Assembly: GCA_044359525.1 (NCBI GenBank)
Contig: JBIKLY010000062.1
Coordinates: forward strand, 1-22,082
DNA length: 22,082 nucleotides
Direction: 5' to 3'
Source: CAJBIL01 sp044359525
Lineage (GTDB): Bacteria; Pseudomonadota; Gammaproteobacteria; Burkholderiales; Rhodocyclaceae
Below the pieces are notes generated by a model. That model did not search any database. It worked only from the letters and a program-made list of their open reading frames with translations, and had not been told where the DNA came from. The position numbers and the translations under genes were made by a program. The stretch's first letter is position 1. Each line of letters starts with the position of its first letter. Below, piece after piece: positions 1 to 8,720 of the stretch.

Positions 1-1292
1 CACGCCAGGCGGTAGCCGCCAAGTTCGACAATGTGACGGCAAATTGCATCGAGCAGTTCGCTTTCGTCCGCTGCGCGAACCAGTGCTTCGTTACAGATCG
101 AGAGCATGCGTAGGGTGCGGTTGGTTCGCGTCAGCTGCAGCTGGCTGTTTTCCAGGCGCCCGGTGCGTTCGGCAACGCGCTCTTCGAGTTCGGCGTTGAT
201 TTGCTCGATTTCTGTCAGACGATCTTCGGCCGTCTCGGCCATCGCGTCAAAGGTGCGTGCCAGGTCGCCGAGTTCGCCGCTCGGATAGGGCGCGCCGATG
301 CGTGCCGACGATTGTCCGGCCGCGAAGCGCCGGGCGGCGCTGCTGATTTTTTCGATCTGTTGCCAGATCAGCCGGCTGCCGAGCAGCCAGGCGGCGATCA
401 AGCCGAGCAGCGCAATCGCCAGCATCGACCAGAAGGCACGCGCCATGATGGCGTCGGGTCCGGCATAGATGATTTTGGCCGGCACGGTGATGCCGATGTA
501 GAGGCCGGTTTCCTGGTATTCGCCCTCCGGTGCGCTGTAGCCGACCACCCGGTCGATGCCATCGAAGCCTTTGGTTTCGAGGGTGCCGCGACCGCCTTTT
601 TCTGCCGCCAGGCGCACCAACGACAGATCGGGAAATGATTTGCCGGTTAGTTGCTCGACATCAGGGTGACGGAAAAGAATTTTTCCGTCACGGTCCCACA
701 GGTGAAATACGGTGCCGGGGATCTGGTGTTCGGCGACAAGCTGCTCGCTGAATGCGTTCAGGTCAAGCGCCACGAGCAGCGCGCCGGCCATCTCGCCACG
801 TTCATTCATGAGCGGCCCGGCCACCGGCAGCGCTGCCTTGCCCGAGGTGCGGCCGAGTACTGGCAGATCGACGATCAGCCGGCCTGAAGCAAACATTTTG
901 CGAAGGTAGTCGCGGTCGCCGTAGGCGGGTAACGGCCCTTTGGCCGGCAAGGCGCTGCAGCGCCCCTGACCGCTGCGGTCGGTGGCGAGTATCGTGGCAA
1001 TCCGTGGCGATTCGGCGAGCACTGCCGCCAGCAGGCGCGAACACTCCGGCTCGCTTTGCGTGCGGATCGCCGGCACCTGGCTCAGCGCTTGATGCAGGAT
1101 ACGTGCATTGCGCACCAGATCCTGCAGTTCGTTGCTGGCGTGGTGGGCGGTCGTTTGCAGGGAGTGTCGAACTTCGGCGAGCTGCAGTTCGCGGTTGTGC
1201 AGCGCCATCGAATAGACCAGCAGCGATGCCGGCAGGACGAGCAGCAGAACGAGCAGGATAAGCCGACCGCGAATGCTGGCGAGAAAACTCAT
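1..1292 (-). CDS. Membrane sensor protein, Cache-like + HAMP + GAF-like start (C-terminus outside window)
   Basis: The frame is open from an ATG at 1292 to the left edge (430 codons), so the output domain is not visible. Residues 11-30 form a membrane segment after MSFLASIRGR. Residues ~31-280 look like an extracytoplasmic Cache-type ligand domain (motifs YGDRDYLRKMF and LWDRDGKILFRHPD). A second membrane segment lies at ~284-306, followed by a HAMP domain (~305-357, with SGELGDLARTFDAMAE), a charged coiled coil, and the start of a GAF-like domain (LSICNEALVRAADESELLD, then VELGGYRLA at the edge). Families with this layout end in a histidine kinase, GGDEF or EAL module; which one is unknown. 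The ATG is supported by GGGAG nine bases upstream and by a strong promoter at 1376-1403. The role is probably sensing a small periplasmic molecule. Domain order is confident; ligand and output are not. Confidence 0.85.
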   Translation of the reverse strand, partial: MSFLASIRGRLILLVLLLVLPASLLVYSMALHNRELQLAEVRHSLQTTAHHASNELQDLVRNARILHQALSQVPAIRTQSEPECSRLLAAVLAESPRIATILATDRSGQGRCSALPAKGPLPAYGDRDYLRKMFASGRLIVDLPVLGRTSGKAALPVAGPLMNERGEMAGALLVALDLNAFSEQLVAEHQIPGTVFHLWDRDGKILFRHPDVEQLTGKSFPDLSLVRLAAEKGGRGTLETKGFDGIDRVVGYSAPEGEYQETGLYIGITVPAKIIYAGPDAIMARAFWSMLAIALLGLIAAWLLGSRLIWQQIEKISSAARRFAAGQSSARIGAPYPSGELGDLARTFDAMAETAEDRLTEIEQINAELEERVAERTGRLENSQLQLTRTNRTLRMLSICNEALVRAADESELLDAICRHIVELGGYRLA

Positions 1293-1375
1293 TGTTGCCG
1301 GCTCCCTGAACTGGTCATTGTTTTTGTGCCCCGGCCTGGTTAAGAATTTTTCGGTCGGTAATTTCAACAAGACTC

Positions 1376-1403
1376 AGTATAGGGGCAGCAATGCTGCTGT
1401 CAA
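1376..1403 (-). promoter_or_regulatory. Candidate sigma70 promoter of the sensor gene, with palindromic spacer
   Basis: Read on the minus strand, a perfect -35 box TTGACA (1398-1403) is followed by a 16-base spacer and TATACT (1376-1381, 5 of 6 to consensus), about 80 bases upstream of the sensor ATG. The spacer contains the palindrome GCAGCA-A-TGCTGC (1385-1397 on the plus strand), a possible operator. No regulator can be named. Confidence 0.65.
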
Positions 1404-1451
1404 ATAACCGGCCTGGTTCGCTGGCACGCGCCGGCGGGCTTGCGCGCTGGG

Positions 1452-3092
1452 TCAGCGCGGACGCCGGTAAAGACGGTATTTTTCATTGTCGCGGCGATCA
1501 CCCGGCCGGCCGCTTTCCCATATTTTTTTCCAGCCGGCCGGAATGTCGGCATTTACGGCACCCGATGCGCCGTGGGTCAGCAGCCAGTCGCAGCGTTTTC
1601 CCTCGGGGCTTTTCAGCGGCACGGTACGCAGCCCGTCGAAGTAGTCAAGCGACGCCAGAACGGCGTCGCTGAGGTTGGCGTTGGCAATGCAGCCATGTTT
1701 GGCGGGCAGGGCTTTGGCCAGCGATGCCGAGAGCGGACGGTAGGTTTTTCCGTAGTCGATCCATGGCATCCAGAGGGTGGCAACGAGCAGCCAGAACAGG
1801 GTCAGGCCGGCCATCCAGTGCATGATGCCGCGCATTGGCGAGCGCGGGCTGGTGGCGATCAGCCAGCACCAGATCAGCGTCATCAGCAGCGCAAAAGCTG
1901 CGCTGATCGGGTTGAATTGCCCGACAAATCCGGGTTCGATGCGAACTGCCTGTCGTGCAAGGCGTTCCGGCCAGCCAAATACCATTGCGCTCCAGATCAC
2001 CCAGGCCAGCCCGGCAAAGGCCGTAAAGGTGATCATGCCGAACCAGTCAAAAGCGTTGGCTGCGCCACGGCGCAATGAAGTAACGCCGGGGACCGCGAGC
2101 AGGACGAGTGGCGGTAGGAGCAGCAATGCCGGCGCGCTGCGCGCATCAAGGCAAAGACTCAGAACCAGCAGCGTCGAAATGAAGGAGAAAATTGGCCAGG
2201 CCAAGGGAAACGTGTGCAAGATGCGACGTTTTGCCCATAAGGCCCAACCGGCCAGCGGCAGTGCAGGCCAGGCATACCACGGCAGCAGGGCGAAATAGCG
2301 TTGTACGTTGCTCAAGGGTGAGTTGGATGTGTTCAGCTGACTGAGTTCGTTTTGCCAGAAAGCGGCAAAAAACTCCGGTGCAATGGCAAACAGGGGGAAT
2401 AGCCACAGGGCCGCTACCAAAAGGGCGATAAGCAGTGAGCCGAGCAGCATGGGGGCCGCCTGCTTACGGTTTTCGCTATGCCAAAGCACAAATGCCGCGG
2501 TGGGCAGCAAGGTCAGCACGGGGGCGAGCCCGTTGGCGAGAAAACCAAGGCCGAGCGCCAGGCCGAAGATGGACGCGCCTTTTTTGGTTTGCCGGTTGAG
2601 CAGGGAGAGTCCCCAGTAAGCGGCGGTGTGCGCGGTGAGTGCCGCGAGCATCGGCTGCGCTTCGTGGGCGTGAAACAAAAAACCGATGCTGCCGGCGAGA
2701 ATCAGCGGGGCGGCTGCGGCGTGTGCCTTGCCGTGCAATTCGCGCGCGGCAAGCAGGATGAAGCTGAGCGCCAGCAGGGTGCTGATGCCGCTGGCCAGTC
2801 GTGTTGCGTCATGCAGGGGCAGCAGCCAGGCGAAGAGGTGGGCACAAGCCGCAGCGATCCAGTAGTAAAGCGGTGCGTCAGCGTAGGGCCGGCCGGCGAG
2901 GCTGGTGTTCAGCCAGTGGCCATGCGTTACGATGTCATGGACGATGCCGATCGTGACGGCATCATCGGTTCGCCACGGGTCGTGCCCGATCAGCCCGGTA
3001 AAAATGTAGAGGACGAGCAGGATCGTCAGCGCCCAGCCGCTCGGGGGGAGGGCAAGCCCTCTGGCGAATCCTGATTTTTGCAGTGCGGGCAT
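1452..3092 (-). CDS. ArnT/PMT-type membrane glycosyltransferase (GT-C fold, family 39/83-like)
   Basis: This 546-residue protein is close to the usual ArnT length (~550) and is dominated by hydrophobic helices. After the first membrane helix (residues ~20-36) comes an acidic loop, DPWRTDDAV (D38, D43, D44), then HGHWLNTSLAGRPY and APLYYWIAA. This is the pattern of the first periplasmic loop of PMT_2/ArnT enzymes, which move a sugar from an undecaprenyl-phosphate donor to lipid A or another envelope acceptor. The usual D-E pair of ArnT is D-D here. About 100 hydrophilic residues at the C-terminus are probably periplasmic. There are no arn genes nearby, so the aminoarabinose reaction cannot be assumed. 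It lies downstream of rpmE but behind a strong terminator. No clear Shine-Dalgarno precedes the ATG, so the start is less certain than the family. Confidence 0.8.
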   Translation of the reverse strand: MPALQKSGFARGLALPPSGWALTILLVLYIFTGLIGHDPWRTDDAVTIGIVHDIVTHGHWLNTSLAGRPYADAPLYYWIAAACAHLFAWLLPLHDATRLASGISTLLALSFILLAARELHGKAHAAAAPLILAGSIGFLFHAHEAQPMLAALTAHTAAYWGLSLLNRQTKKGASIFGLALGLGFLANGLAPVLTLLPTAAFVLWHSENRKQAAPMLLGSLLIALLVAALWLFPLFAIAPEFFAAFWQNELSQLNTSNSPLSNVQRYFALLPWYAWPALPLAGWALWAKRRILHTFPLAWPIFSFISTLLVLSLCLDARSAPALLLLPPLVLLAVPGVTSLRRGAANAFDWFGMITFTAFAGLAWVIWSAMVFGWPERLARQAVRIEPGFVGQFNPISAAFALLMTLIWCWLIATSPRSPMRGIMHWMAGLTLFWLLVATLWMPWIDYGKTYRPLSASLAKALPAKHGCIANANLSDAVLASLDYFDGLRTVPLKSPEGKRCDWLLTHGASGAVNADIPAGWKKIWESGRPGDRRDNEKYRLYRRPR

Positions 3093-3134
3093 CGACGGAT
3101 GTTTTTTAAGGTATTTTTGTCATCGGTTGAAACG

Positions 3135-3162
3135 AAAAAGGCAGCCGACCGGCTGCCTTTTT
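3135..3162 (-). terminator. Intrinsic terminator after rpmE
   Basis: A perfect 13-bp inverted repeat (AAAAAGGCAGCCG, 2-base loop, CGGCTGCCTTTTT) starts 31 bases beyond the rpmE stop. The GC-rich stem ends in a T run on either strand, so it can terminate both ways. On the minus strand it closes the rpmE transcript and isolates the glycosyltransferase gene. Confidence 0.93.
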
Positions 3163-3193
3163 GGGTCGAGTTCGCTGGAACCCGCTTGGCGGT

Positions 3194-3412
3194 TTAAGCC
3201 GAGGTTTTGTGCATCGAGCCGTACTTCTGGTTGAACTTCTCAACGCGACCGGCGGTGTCGATGATCTTTTGCTTGCCGGTGTAGAACGGGTGGCAGGCAG
3301 CGCAGACTTCGACGTGCAGCGGCTTCTTCATGGTCGACTTGGTCGAGAAGGTGTTGCCGCAGGAGCAGGTGACCGCGAGGTCATTGTATTCGGGATGGAT
3401 AGTAGGCTTCAT
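3194..3412 (-). CDS. rpmE: 50S ribosomal protein L31 (zinc-binding form)
   Basis: The 72-residue product matches L31 in length and pattern (MKPTIHPEYNDL, then VTCSCGNTFSTKST, VCAACHPFYTGKQ and GRVEKFNQKYG). Cysteines at 16, 18, 37 and 40 give the zinc-coordinating 'C+' type rather than the zinc-free paralogue YkgM/RpmE2. L31 sits at the 50S-30S bridge. The gene follows rho on the same strand but has its own candidate promoter (3474-3502) and ends at a strong terminator, so it is probably an independent unit. An AGGA about 11 bases upstream serves as a modest ribosome-binding site. Confidence 0.97.
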   Translation of the reverse strand: MKPTIHPEYNDLAVTCSCGNTFSTKSTMKKPLHVEVCAACHPFYTGKQKIIDTAGRVEKFNQKYGSMHKTSA

Positions 3413-3438
3413 TTCGTGCTTTTCCTGTAGGTCAGATC

Positions 3439-3459
3439 AGCCGGCGGTTGTGACCGGCT
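3439..3459 (-). promoter_or_regulatory. Hairpin in the rpmE leader
   Basis: Minus-strand AGCCGG (3454-3459) pairs with CCGGCT (3439-3444) around a 9-base loop. It sits between the predicted transcription start (~3467) and the ATG at 3412. It could be a leader element for L31 autocontrol, which is described in E. coli, or a weak fold with no function. Confidence 0.35.
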
Positions 3460-3473
3460 CCGTAAAACGCGCA

Positions 3474-3502
3474 ATTATCCTTGATTCTTCTGGATTTTGC
3501 AA
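3474..3502 (-). promoter_or_regulatory. Candidate rpmE promoter
   Basis: On the minus strand, TTGCAA (3497-3502, 4 of 6) is separated by 17 bases from GATAAT (3474-3479, 5 of 6). It lies in the rho-rpmE gap and predicts a leader of roughly 55 bases. Confidence 0.6.
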
Positions 3503-3519
3503 TCAATTCAGCAATGGTA

Positions 3520-4776
<1,257 letters not shown>

Positions 4777-4870
4777 GTGCTGGGAGGGAGAAGAGAAAGT
4801 ACGGGGGCGCTGAGCGATGTCGCGTATGAGACGCGGAGGGGGATGTGTTGGGGGTCTTGCCGGGGTTGCT
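4777..4870 (-). promoter_or_regulatory. C-rich, G-poor rho leader (putative rut region)
   Basis: On the transcript strand these 94 bases contain, by hand count, 47 C and 13 G, an extreme skew against neighbouring coding DNA. Unstructured C-rich, G-poor RNA is the known loading signal for Rho. Its position immediately before the rho ATG suggests attenuation of rho by its own product, as reported for E. coli. Function is inferred, not shown. Confidence 0.5.
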
Positions 4871-4884
4871 GCTGCGGGCGGTCA

Positions 4885-4952
4885 GGCCTGGAAGTTCTGC
4901 GTGGGGCGTTGCTTGCCCGCTTTTTGCGCCGTGTTACTTGAACTTCCAGGCC
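4885..4952 (-). repeat. 13-bp inverted repeat in the trxA-rho intergenic region
   Basis: GGCCTGGAAGTTC at 4885-4897 is the exact reverse complement of 4940-4952, with 42 bases between the arms and a short GGCG/CGCC pairing inside. It starts 13 bases after the trxA stop and can fold into a long stem in the transcript. There is no T run, so it is not a standard terminator; it may protect the trxA 3' end or be part of the rho leader structure. Confidence 0.6.
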
Positions 4953-4965
4953 GAGGGTAACGACT

Positions 4966-5292
4966 TTACAGATTACTGTCAATGAAGGTGACGAGTTGCG
5001 ATTTGGAGAGCGCGCCTACCTTGGTTGCTTCAATGTTGCCGTTCTTGAACAGCATCAGCGTCGGAATGCCACGCACGCCGTAATTGGCCGGTGTCTTCTG
5101 GTTGTCGTCAATGTTCAGCTTGGCGACCTTCAGGCGGCCGGCGTATTCCTTGGCGATTTCGTCAAGGATAGGCGCAATCATCTTGCATGGGCCGCACCAT
5201 TCGGCCCAGTAGTCGACCAGCACCGGCTGTGCCGATTGCAGGACGTCTGCGGCAAAGCTGTCGTCGGTAACGTAATGGATGTGTTCGCTCAT
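4966..5292 (-). CDS. trxA: Thioredoxin 1
   Basis: The product is 108 residues, the standard thioredoxin size. The active site is WCGPC (C33, C36), with the buried acid D27 and the cis-proline P77 in GIPT; GNIEATKVGAL is the usual C-terminal signature. It reduces protein disulfides in the cytoplasm using thioredoxin reductase. I place the start at the ATG at 5292, which has AGAGG about 7-8 bases upstream; a TTG codon just before it (5295) is in frame but an unlikely start. It is transcribed towards rho and divergently from fdxA; the 180-base gap to fdxA must hold its promoter, but I find no convincing boxes. Confidence 0.97.
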   Translation of the reverse strand: MSEHIHYVTDDSFAADVLQSAQPVLVDYWAEWCGPCKMIAPILDEIAKEYAGRLKVAKLNIDDNQKTPANYGVRGIPTLMLFKNGNIEATKVGALSKSQLVTFIDSNL

Positions 5293-5411
5293 CAAAAGCC
5301 TCTTGCGGGATCGGGGGTGTCGGAAAACCGTCGGAAAATCAGGTGGGGGTACGTCTTGAGTGGCTATCCTAGCGAAAAAACTTCGGCAAGGGAAGCAAGC
5401 TAATAGTCAGC

Positions 5412-5441
5412 CTGACGATAGTGTGGCAAATGCGCTATAGT
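5412..5441 (+). promoter_or_regulatory. Candidate fdxA promoter
   Basis: CTGACG (5412-5417, 4 of 6) is separated by 18 bases from TATAGT (5436-5441, 5 of 6), predicting a ~25-base leader before the ATG at 5473. GGAA about 8 bases before the ATG can serve as a ribosome-binding site. Confidence 0.5.
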
Positions 5442-5472
5442 TTTCGTCTTATCAAGCTGGCTGGAAACTATC

Positions 5473-5796
5473 ATGACTTTTGTCGTTACCGAAAACTGTA
5501 TCAAGTGCAAGTTTACCGACTGCGTTGATGTCTGCCCCGTCGATTGTTTCCATGAAGGCCCGAATTTTCTGGTAATTGACCCCGAGGAGTGCATTGACTG
5601 CACACTTTGCGTTGCCGAGTGCCCGGCTGAAGCAATTTTTGCCGAGGATGACGTGCCGGATACGCAGCGCAAATTCATAGCGCTCAATGCCGAGTTGGCC
5701 AAGTCCTGGCCCGTTATCACCGAGAGCAAGCCCGGGCCTGACGATGCCGACGAGTGGAACAACAAGCCGGATAAACTGCCGCTTCTTGAGCGTTGA
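5473..5796 (+). CDS. fdxA: Seven-iron ferredoxin FdxA ([3Fe-4S] + [4Fe-4S])
   Basis: This 107-residue protein begins MTFVVTENCIKCKFTDC and matches Azotobacter ferredoxin I-type proteins in length and cysteine spacing. By that comparison C9, C17 and C50 bind the [3Fe-4S] cluster, C21, C40, C43 and C46 the [4Fe-4S] cluster, and C12 and C25 are free. The long C-terminal tail (ALNAELAKSWPVITESK) is typical. It carries low-potential electrons in the cytoplasm; its partner enzyme is unknown. The gene stands alone, divergent from trxA, and is followed by a very stable palindrome that probably ends or protects its mRNA. Confidence 0.96.
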   Translation: MTFVVTENCIKCKFTDCVDVCPVDCFHEGPNFLVIDPEECIDCTLCVAECPAEAIFAEDDVPDTQRKFIALNAELAKSWPVITESKPGPDDADEWNNKPDKLPLLER

Positions 5797-5821
5797 GTTG
5801 CTGTGGAAAAGTTAAAAACTT

Positions 5822-5915
5822 ACCGCAGAGGCGCAGAGGCGCAGAGGCAACGCAGAGAAAACCATACGAGAAAGGTTTTCTCTGCGTTGCCTCTGCGCCT
5901 CTGCGCCTCTGCGGT
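5822..5915. repeat. Perfect 42-bp palindromic repeat of GCAGAGGC octamers
   Basis: The left arm (5822-5863) is the exact reverse complement of the right arm (5874-5915), with a 10-base loop (5864-5873). Each arm holds three tandem octamers of the type CGCAGAGG plus a related CAACGCAGAG block and an A/T stretch at the loop. It lies 25 bases after the fdxA stop and 24 bases before the next gene's start. I recall similar CGCAGAGG-repeat palindromes scattered in other proteobacterial genomes, so a mobile or REP-like origin is likely; I cannot verify copy number here. As RNA it would form a very stable hairpin. Confidence 0.93.
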
Positions 5916-5939
5916 GGGGGTTAAAGCTTTTCTTAGTCG

Positions 5940-8720
5940 TTGATACTGCCTTCCCTTTACCCGACGCCCGAAGTGACGCCGCTGCCGGCCGGCGAAGGCT
6001 TTCTTGATGCCGTTGCAGCGGCGATGCTGGTGCGCTTTGGCGAACTGGCCAATACTGGCGACCTTTCCGCTGCACTCGTTTTTGCCCCGGCCCTGCCTAT
6101 CGCGGCCGAATTGCGCCAGGCCATGGTGCGCGTCGCCGGCCGGCCGCTGCTTCTGCCGGCTTTCGATACGCTGACGCACTGGGCGCAAACAGCCCTTGTT
6201 CTGGATCTCCCGGCGCCGCTTGTCGACAGCGAGCGGCTGGTCTTGCTGCATGAGGCCTTGCGTGAGCGCCAGTGGTTTGATGAAGGCGCCTTGTGGGGTA
6301 TCGCCAGTGAGATGGCCGGGTTGTTTGATGAACTGACGGCTGCGGCTGTTCATCTGCCGGATGATGAAGCCTCGCTCACCGCGCAGCTGGAGCGCGCCTA
6401 CGCGTTGCGTGCCTCGACGCCGCTGGCCTTCGAGGCGCGGGTGGTGCACGAATTGTGGCGGGCGCTGTCAGCGGCCGGCCGGCCTGATGCGGCAGGAATC
6501 TATCGCCTGCGTCTGGCACGGCTGGCGGAAGTCGCCGAGCGTCCTTTGCTGGTCCTGCTCGATGCCGCGCCCGACGAGGCGCTCGACCCGGCCGAGCGCG
6601 ATTTTCTGCTGCGTTATGCGGAACGTCAGCCGGTTGCGGTCTATTATCCGGCGCCGCGCCGTGCTGCCGCCACGCCACTGATGGCTAGCCTTGCCGCGGC
6701 CTGGCCGGAGCGCGTGGCAGATAACAACGATCCGCTACATGACCGGGCGCTGGAACTGGCTCGCCGTTTGCCGCAGAGCCCGCTCGCCGACCGTCTGCAA
6801 CTGGTGCCGACCGCCGGGCGCGAGCAGGAGGCGCTGGCGGCGGTGGCGCAGGTTGGCCACTGGCTTGGCGATGGGCTGCGCCGCATCGTATTGATCACGC
6901 AGGATCGTCTGACGGCGCGCCGTGTGCGTGCGCTGCTTGAGCGCGAAAGCATTCTGGTGGTCGATGAAACCGGCTGGCTGCTGTCGACCTCGCGCGCCGC
7001 TGCCGCCGTCGACGCGCTGATTGAAACGGCCGCCAGCGGTGCTTACTACCGCGATCTGCTCGATTTGTGCAAATCGCCCTATGTCTTTGGCGACTGCGAC
7101 GAAGGCGAGCGCAAGGCGGCGGTGTTTGCCCTTGAATCGGCGATTCGCGCCGCTTCCGTGCGCTCCGGCCTGCCACGCTGCCGGCGCGCTTTGCTGGAAC
7201 TCGACAGCAAAGCGGACGATGCGGCAAAGACCCTGGGCGTCGCGCTGCTCGACCGCATCGAGGCGGCGACCACGCTGCTGCGCTCACGCCCGGCGCCGCT
7301 GCCGCGCTGGATCGACCGGCTGAATAAAGCGCTGGAAGTGCTTGGTGCCGAACCCCTGTTGCTTGCTGATGCTGCCGGCAAGGCGCTGCTCGAACTGCTC
7401 GCGGCGCGTCGTCAGGAGCTTGACGGCAGCACGGCACTGTTCTCGTTTGCTGCGTGGCGCGACTGGCTCAACCGCGAGTTCGAGGCCGCGAATTTCCGTG
7501 ATGCAAGCGCCGCAAGCCCGATTGTCCTGACGCCGCTCAACGCCGTTTGCCTGCGCCGTTTCGAGGCCGCCTTGCTGATCGGTGGCGATGCCCGCCAACT
7601 GGCGCCTGCGGCCGGTGGTGCTTTCTTCAATCAGTCGGTACGCCGTGAGCTGGGCCTGCCGACGCGCGAAAAAGCCGAGTGCGAATTGCGCCGCGATCTT
7701 GAATTGTTGCTCGCTACCGTGCCGCGTGTCGTCGTCACCTGGCAGGCCGAACAGGAGGGCGAGGCTAACCTGCTGGCACCCGAGCTTGATCTGCTGGCGA
7801 CGCTGCATCAACTGGCGTGGAACGACAATCTGCACCGCCAGCCCCTGCCGGCACGGCGCGAGGCGTCGCCCGAGGCGATCATGGCACCGTCGGCAACCAT
7901 GCTCGCCGCGCCGTGTGCGCCTGCCGCGTTGATTCCGCGCCGGGTTTCGGTCAGTGGCTACAGCACGCTGGTGGCCTGTCCCTATCGTTTCTTCGCCCGT
8001 CACGTGCTGGGCCTTGGCGAGATGGACGAGGTCAGCGAGGAGATGGCCAAGAGCGACTACGGCGCGCTGGTGCACCGCGTGCTCGAACGTTTCCACCTGC
8101 GCCATCCGCTGGTTTCGCGCCTGCCTGAAGAAGACGCGCTGGCGGCCCTGCAGGCTTGCGTCGAAGAGGTTTTCGCGCCGGCTGTTGAAGATAATTTCCT
8201 CGCCATCGGCTGGCGTCTGCGCTGGGAAAAGCGCTTGCCGGCTTATCTCGATTGGCAGCGCGGCGTCGAGGCAACCGGCTGGCGCTGGGCGCAGGCCGAA
8301 ACGCGGGTCAGCCGCCTGCTGCCGCTGGCCGACGGCAACAGCGTCGAGCTGTATGGCCGGATCGACCGCATTGATACGATTGGTCAGGGCGAAGCCAGTG
8401 TCTCGCTGCTCGATTACAAGACGCAGACGGCGACCAGGATTCGCGAGCGTCTCGGCGACGATGTGCAGCTGCCGGCCTATGCGTTGCTGCACGGCGATGC
8501 CGCGCAGGCCGCCTACGTGGCGCTCGATGACGAGCGCATTGTTGCGGTGGGCGCCGGCGATGAAGAGGGTAGCCTGATGTTCGACGCCGCCGCACAGGGG
8601 CAGCGCCTGCGCGCGGCTTTCAGTGCCATGCATGCCGGTGCGGCCTTGCCGGCGCACGGCAAGGACAGCGAGTGTCAGTGGTGCGAAATGGGTGGCTTGT
8701 GCCGAAAAAAATATGTCTGA
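5940..8720 (+). CDS. AddB-like PD-(D/E)XK nuclease, 'probable DNA repair protein' (TIGR03623-type)
   Basis: The protein is 926 residues, the usual length for this betaproteobacterial AddB-related family. The C-terminal RecB-type nuclease shows GALVHRVLERF (H712), GRIDRID (D809), LLDYKT (D825, K827) and Q843. Cysteines C680 (VACPYRFF) and C912-x2-C915-x5-C921 match the four-cysteine iron-sulfur staple of AddB and Cas4 nucleases. No Walker A loop is visible in the N-terminal part, so it is probably a non-ATPase partner of the helicase encoded next, processing double-strand ends for recombination. An in-frame TAG at 5934-5936 limits the start; TTG at 5940 fits the family's N-terminus but lacks a Shine-Dalgarno, and M29 (6024) is the next ATG. 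The ORF ends inside the next gene. Confidence 0.88.
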   Translation: MILPSLYPTPEVTPLPAGEGFLDAVAAAMLVRFGELANTGDLSAALVFAPALPIAAELRQAMVRVAGRPLLLPAFDTLTHWAQTALVLDLPAPLVDSERLVLLHEALRERQWFDEGALWGIASEMAGLFDELTAAAVHLPDDEASLTAQLERAYALRASTPLAFEARVVHELWRALSAAGRPDAAGIYRLRLARLAEVAERPLLVLLDAAPDEALDPAERDFLLRYAERQPVAVYYPAPRRAAATPLMASLAAAWPERVADNNDPLHDRALELARRLPQSPLADRLQLVPTAGREQEALAAVAQVGHWLGDGLRRIVLITQDRLTARRVRALLERESILVVDETGWLLSTSRAAAAVDALIETAASGAYYRDLLDLCKSPYVFGDCDEGERKAAVFALESAIRAASVRSGLPRCRRALLELDSKADDAAKTLGVALLDRIEAATTLLRSRPAPLPRWIDRLNKALEVLGAEPLLLADAAGKALLELLAARRQELDGSTALFSFAAWRDWLNREFEAANFRDASAASPIVLTPLNAVCLRRFEAALLIGGDARQLAPAAGGAFFNQSVRRELGLPTREKAECELRRDLELLLATVPRVVVTWQAEQEGEANLLAPELDLLATLHQLAWNDNLHRQPLPARREASPEAIMAPSATMLAAPCAPAALIPRRVSVSGYSTLVACPYRFFARHVLGLGEMDEVSEEMAKSDYGALVHRVLERFHLRHPLVSRLPEEDALAALQACVEEVFAPAVEDNFLAIGWRLRWEKRLPAYLDWQRGVEATGWRWAQAETRVSRLLPLADGNSVELYGRIDRIDTIGQGEASVSLLDYKTQTATRIRERLGDDVQLPAYALLHGDAAQAAYVALDDERIVAVGAGDEEGSLMFDAAAQGQRLRAAFSAMHAGAALPAHGKDSECQWCEMGGLCRKKYV

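Noticed and set aside
1289..1318. Nine-codon minus-strand leader ORF whose TGA overlaps the sensor ATG
   Set aside because: It has no ribosome-binding site of its own and such a short frame easily arises by chance; a conservation check would be needed.
1443..1459. 7-bp hairpin at the end of the glycosyltransferase gene as a terminator
   Set aside because: It spans the stop codon and has no T run, so it is not a supported intrinsic terminator.
5822..5915. Octamer repeats considered as a CRISPR array
   Set aside because: The units are 8 bases, contiguous and arranged as one inverted repeat without spacers.
5820..6449. 209-codon minus-strand frame ending in an EAQRRRGNAEK-like sequence
   Set aside because: Its end is simply the translated octamer palindrome and the rest is antisense to the AddB-like gene; proteins of this kind are artefacts of the repeat.
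8623..8712. Upstream in-frame start for the AddA-like helicase
   Set aside because: The extra 30 residues are the AddB-like coding region read in another frame and do not look like a helicase N-terminus; ATG 8713 gives the normal start 24 residues before the Walker A loop.
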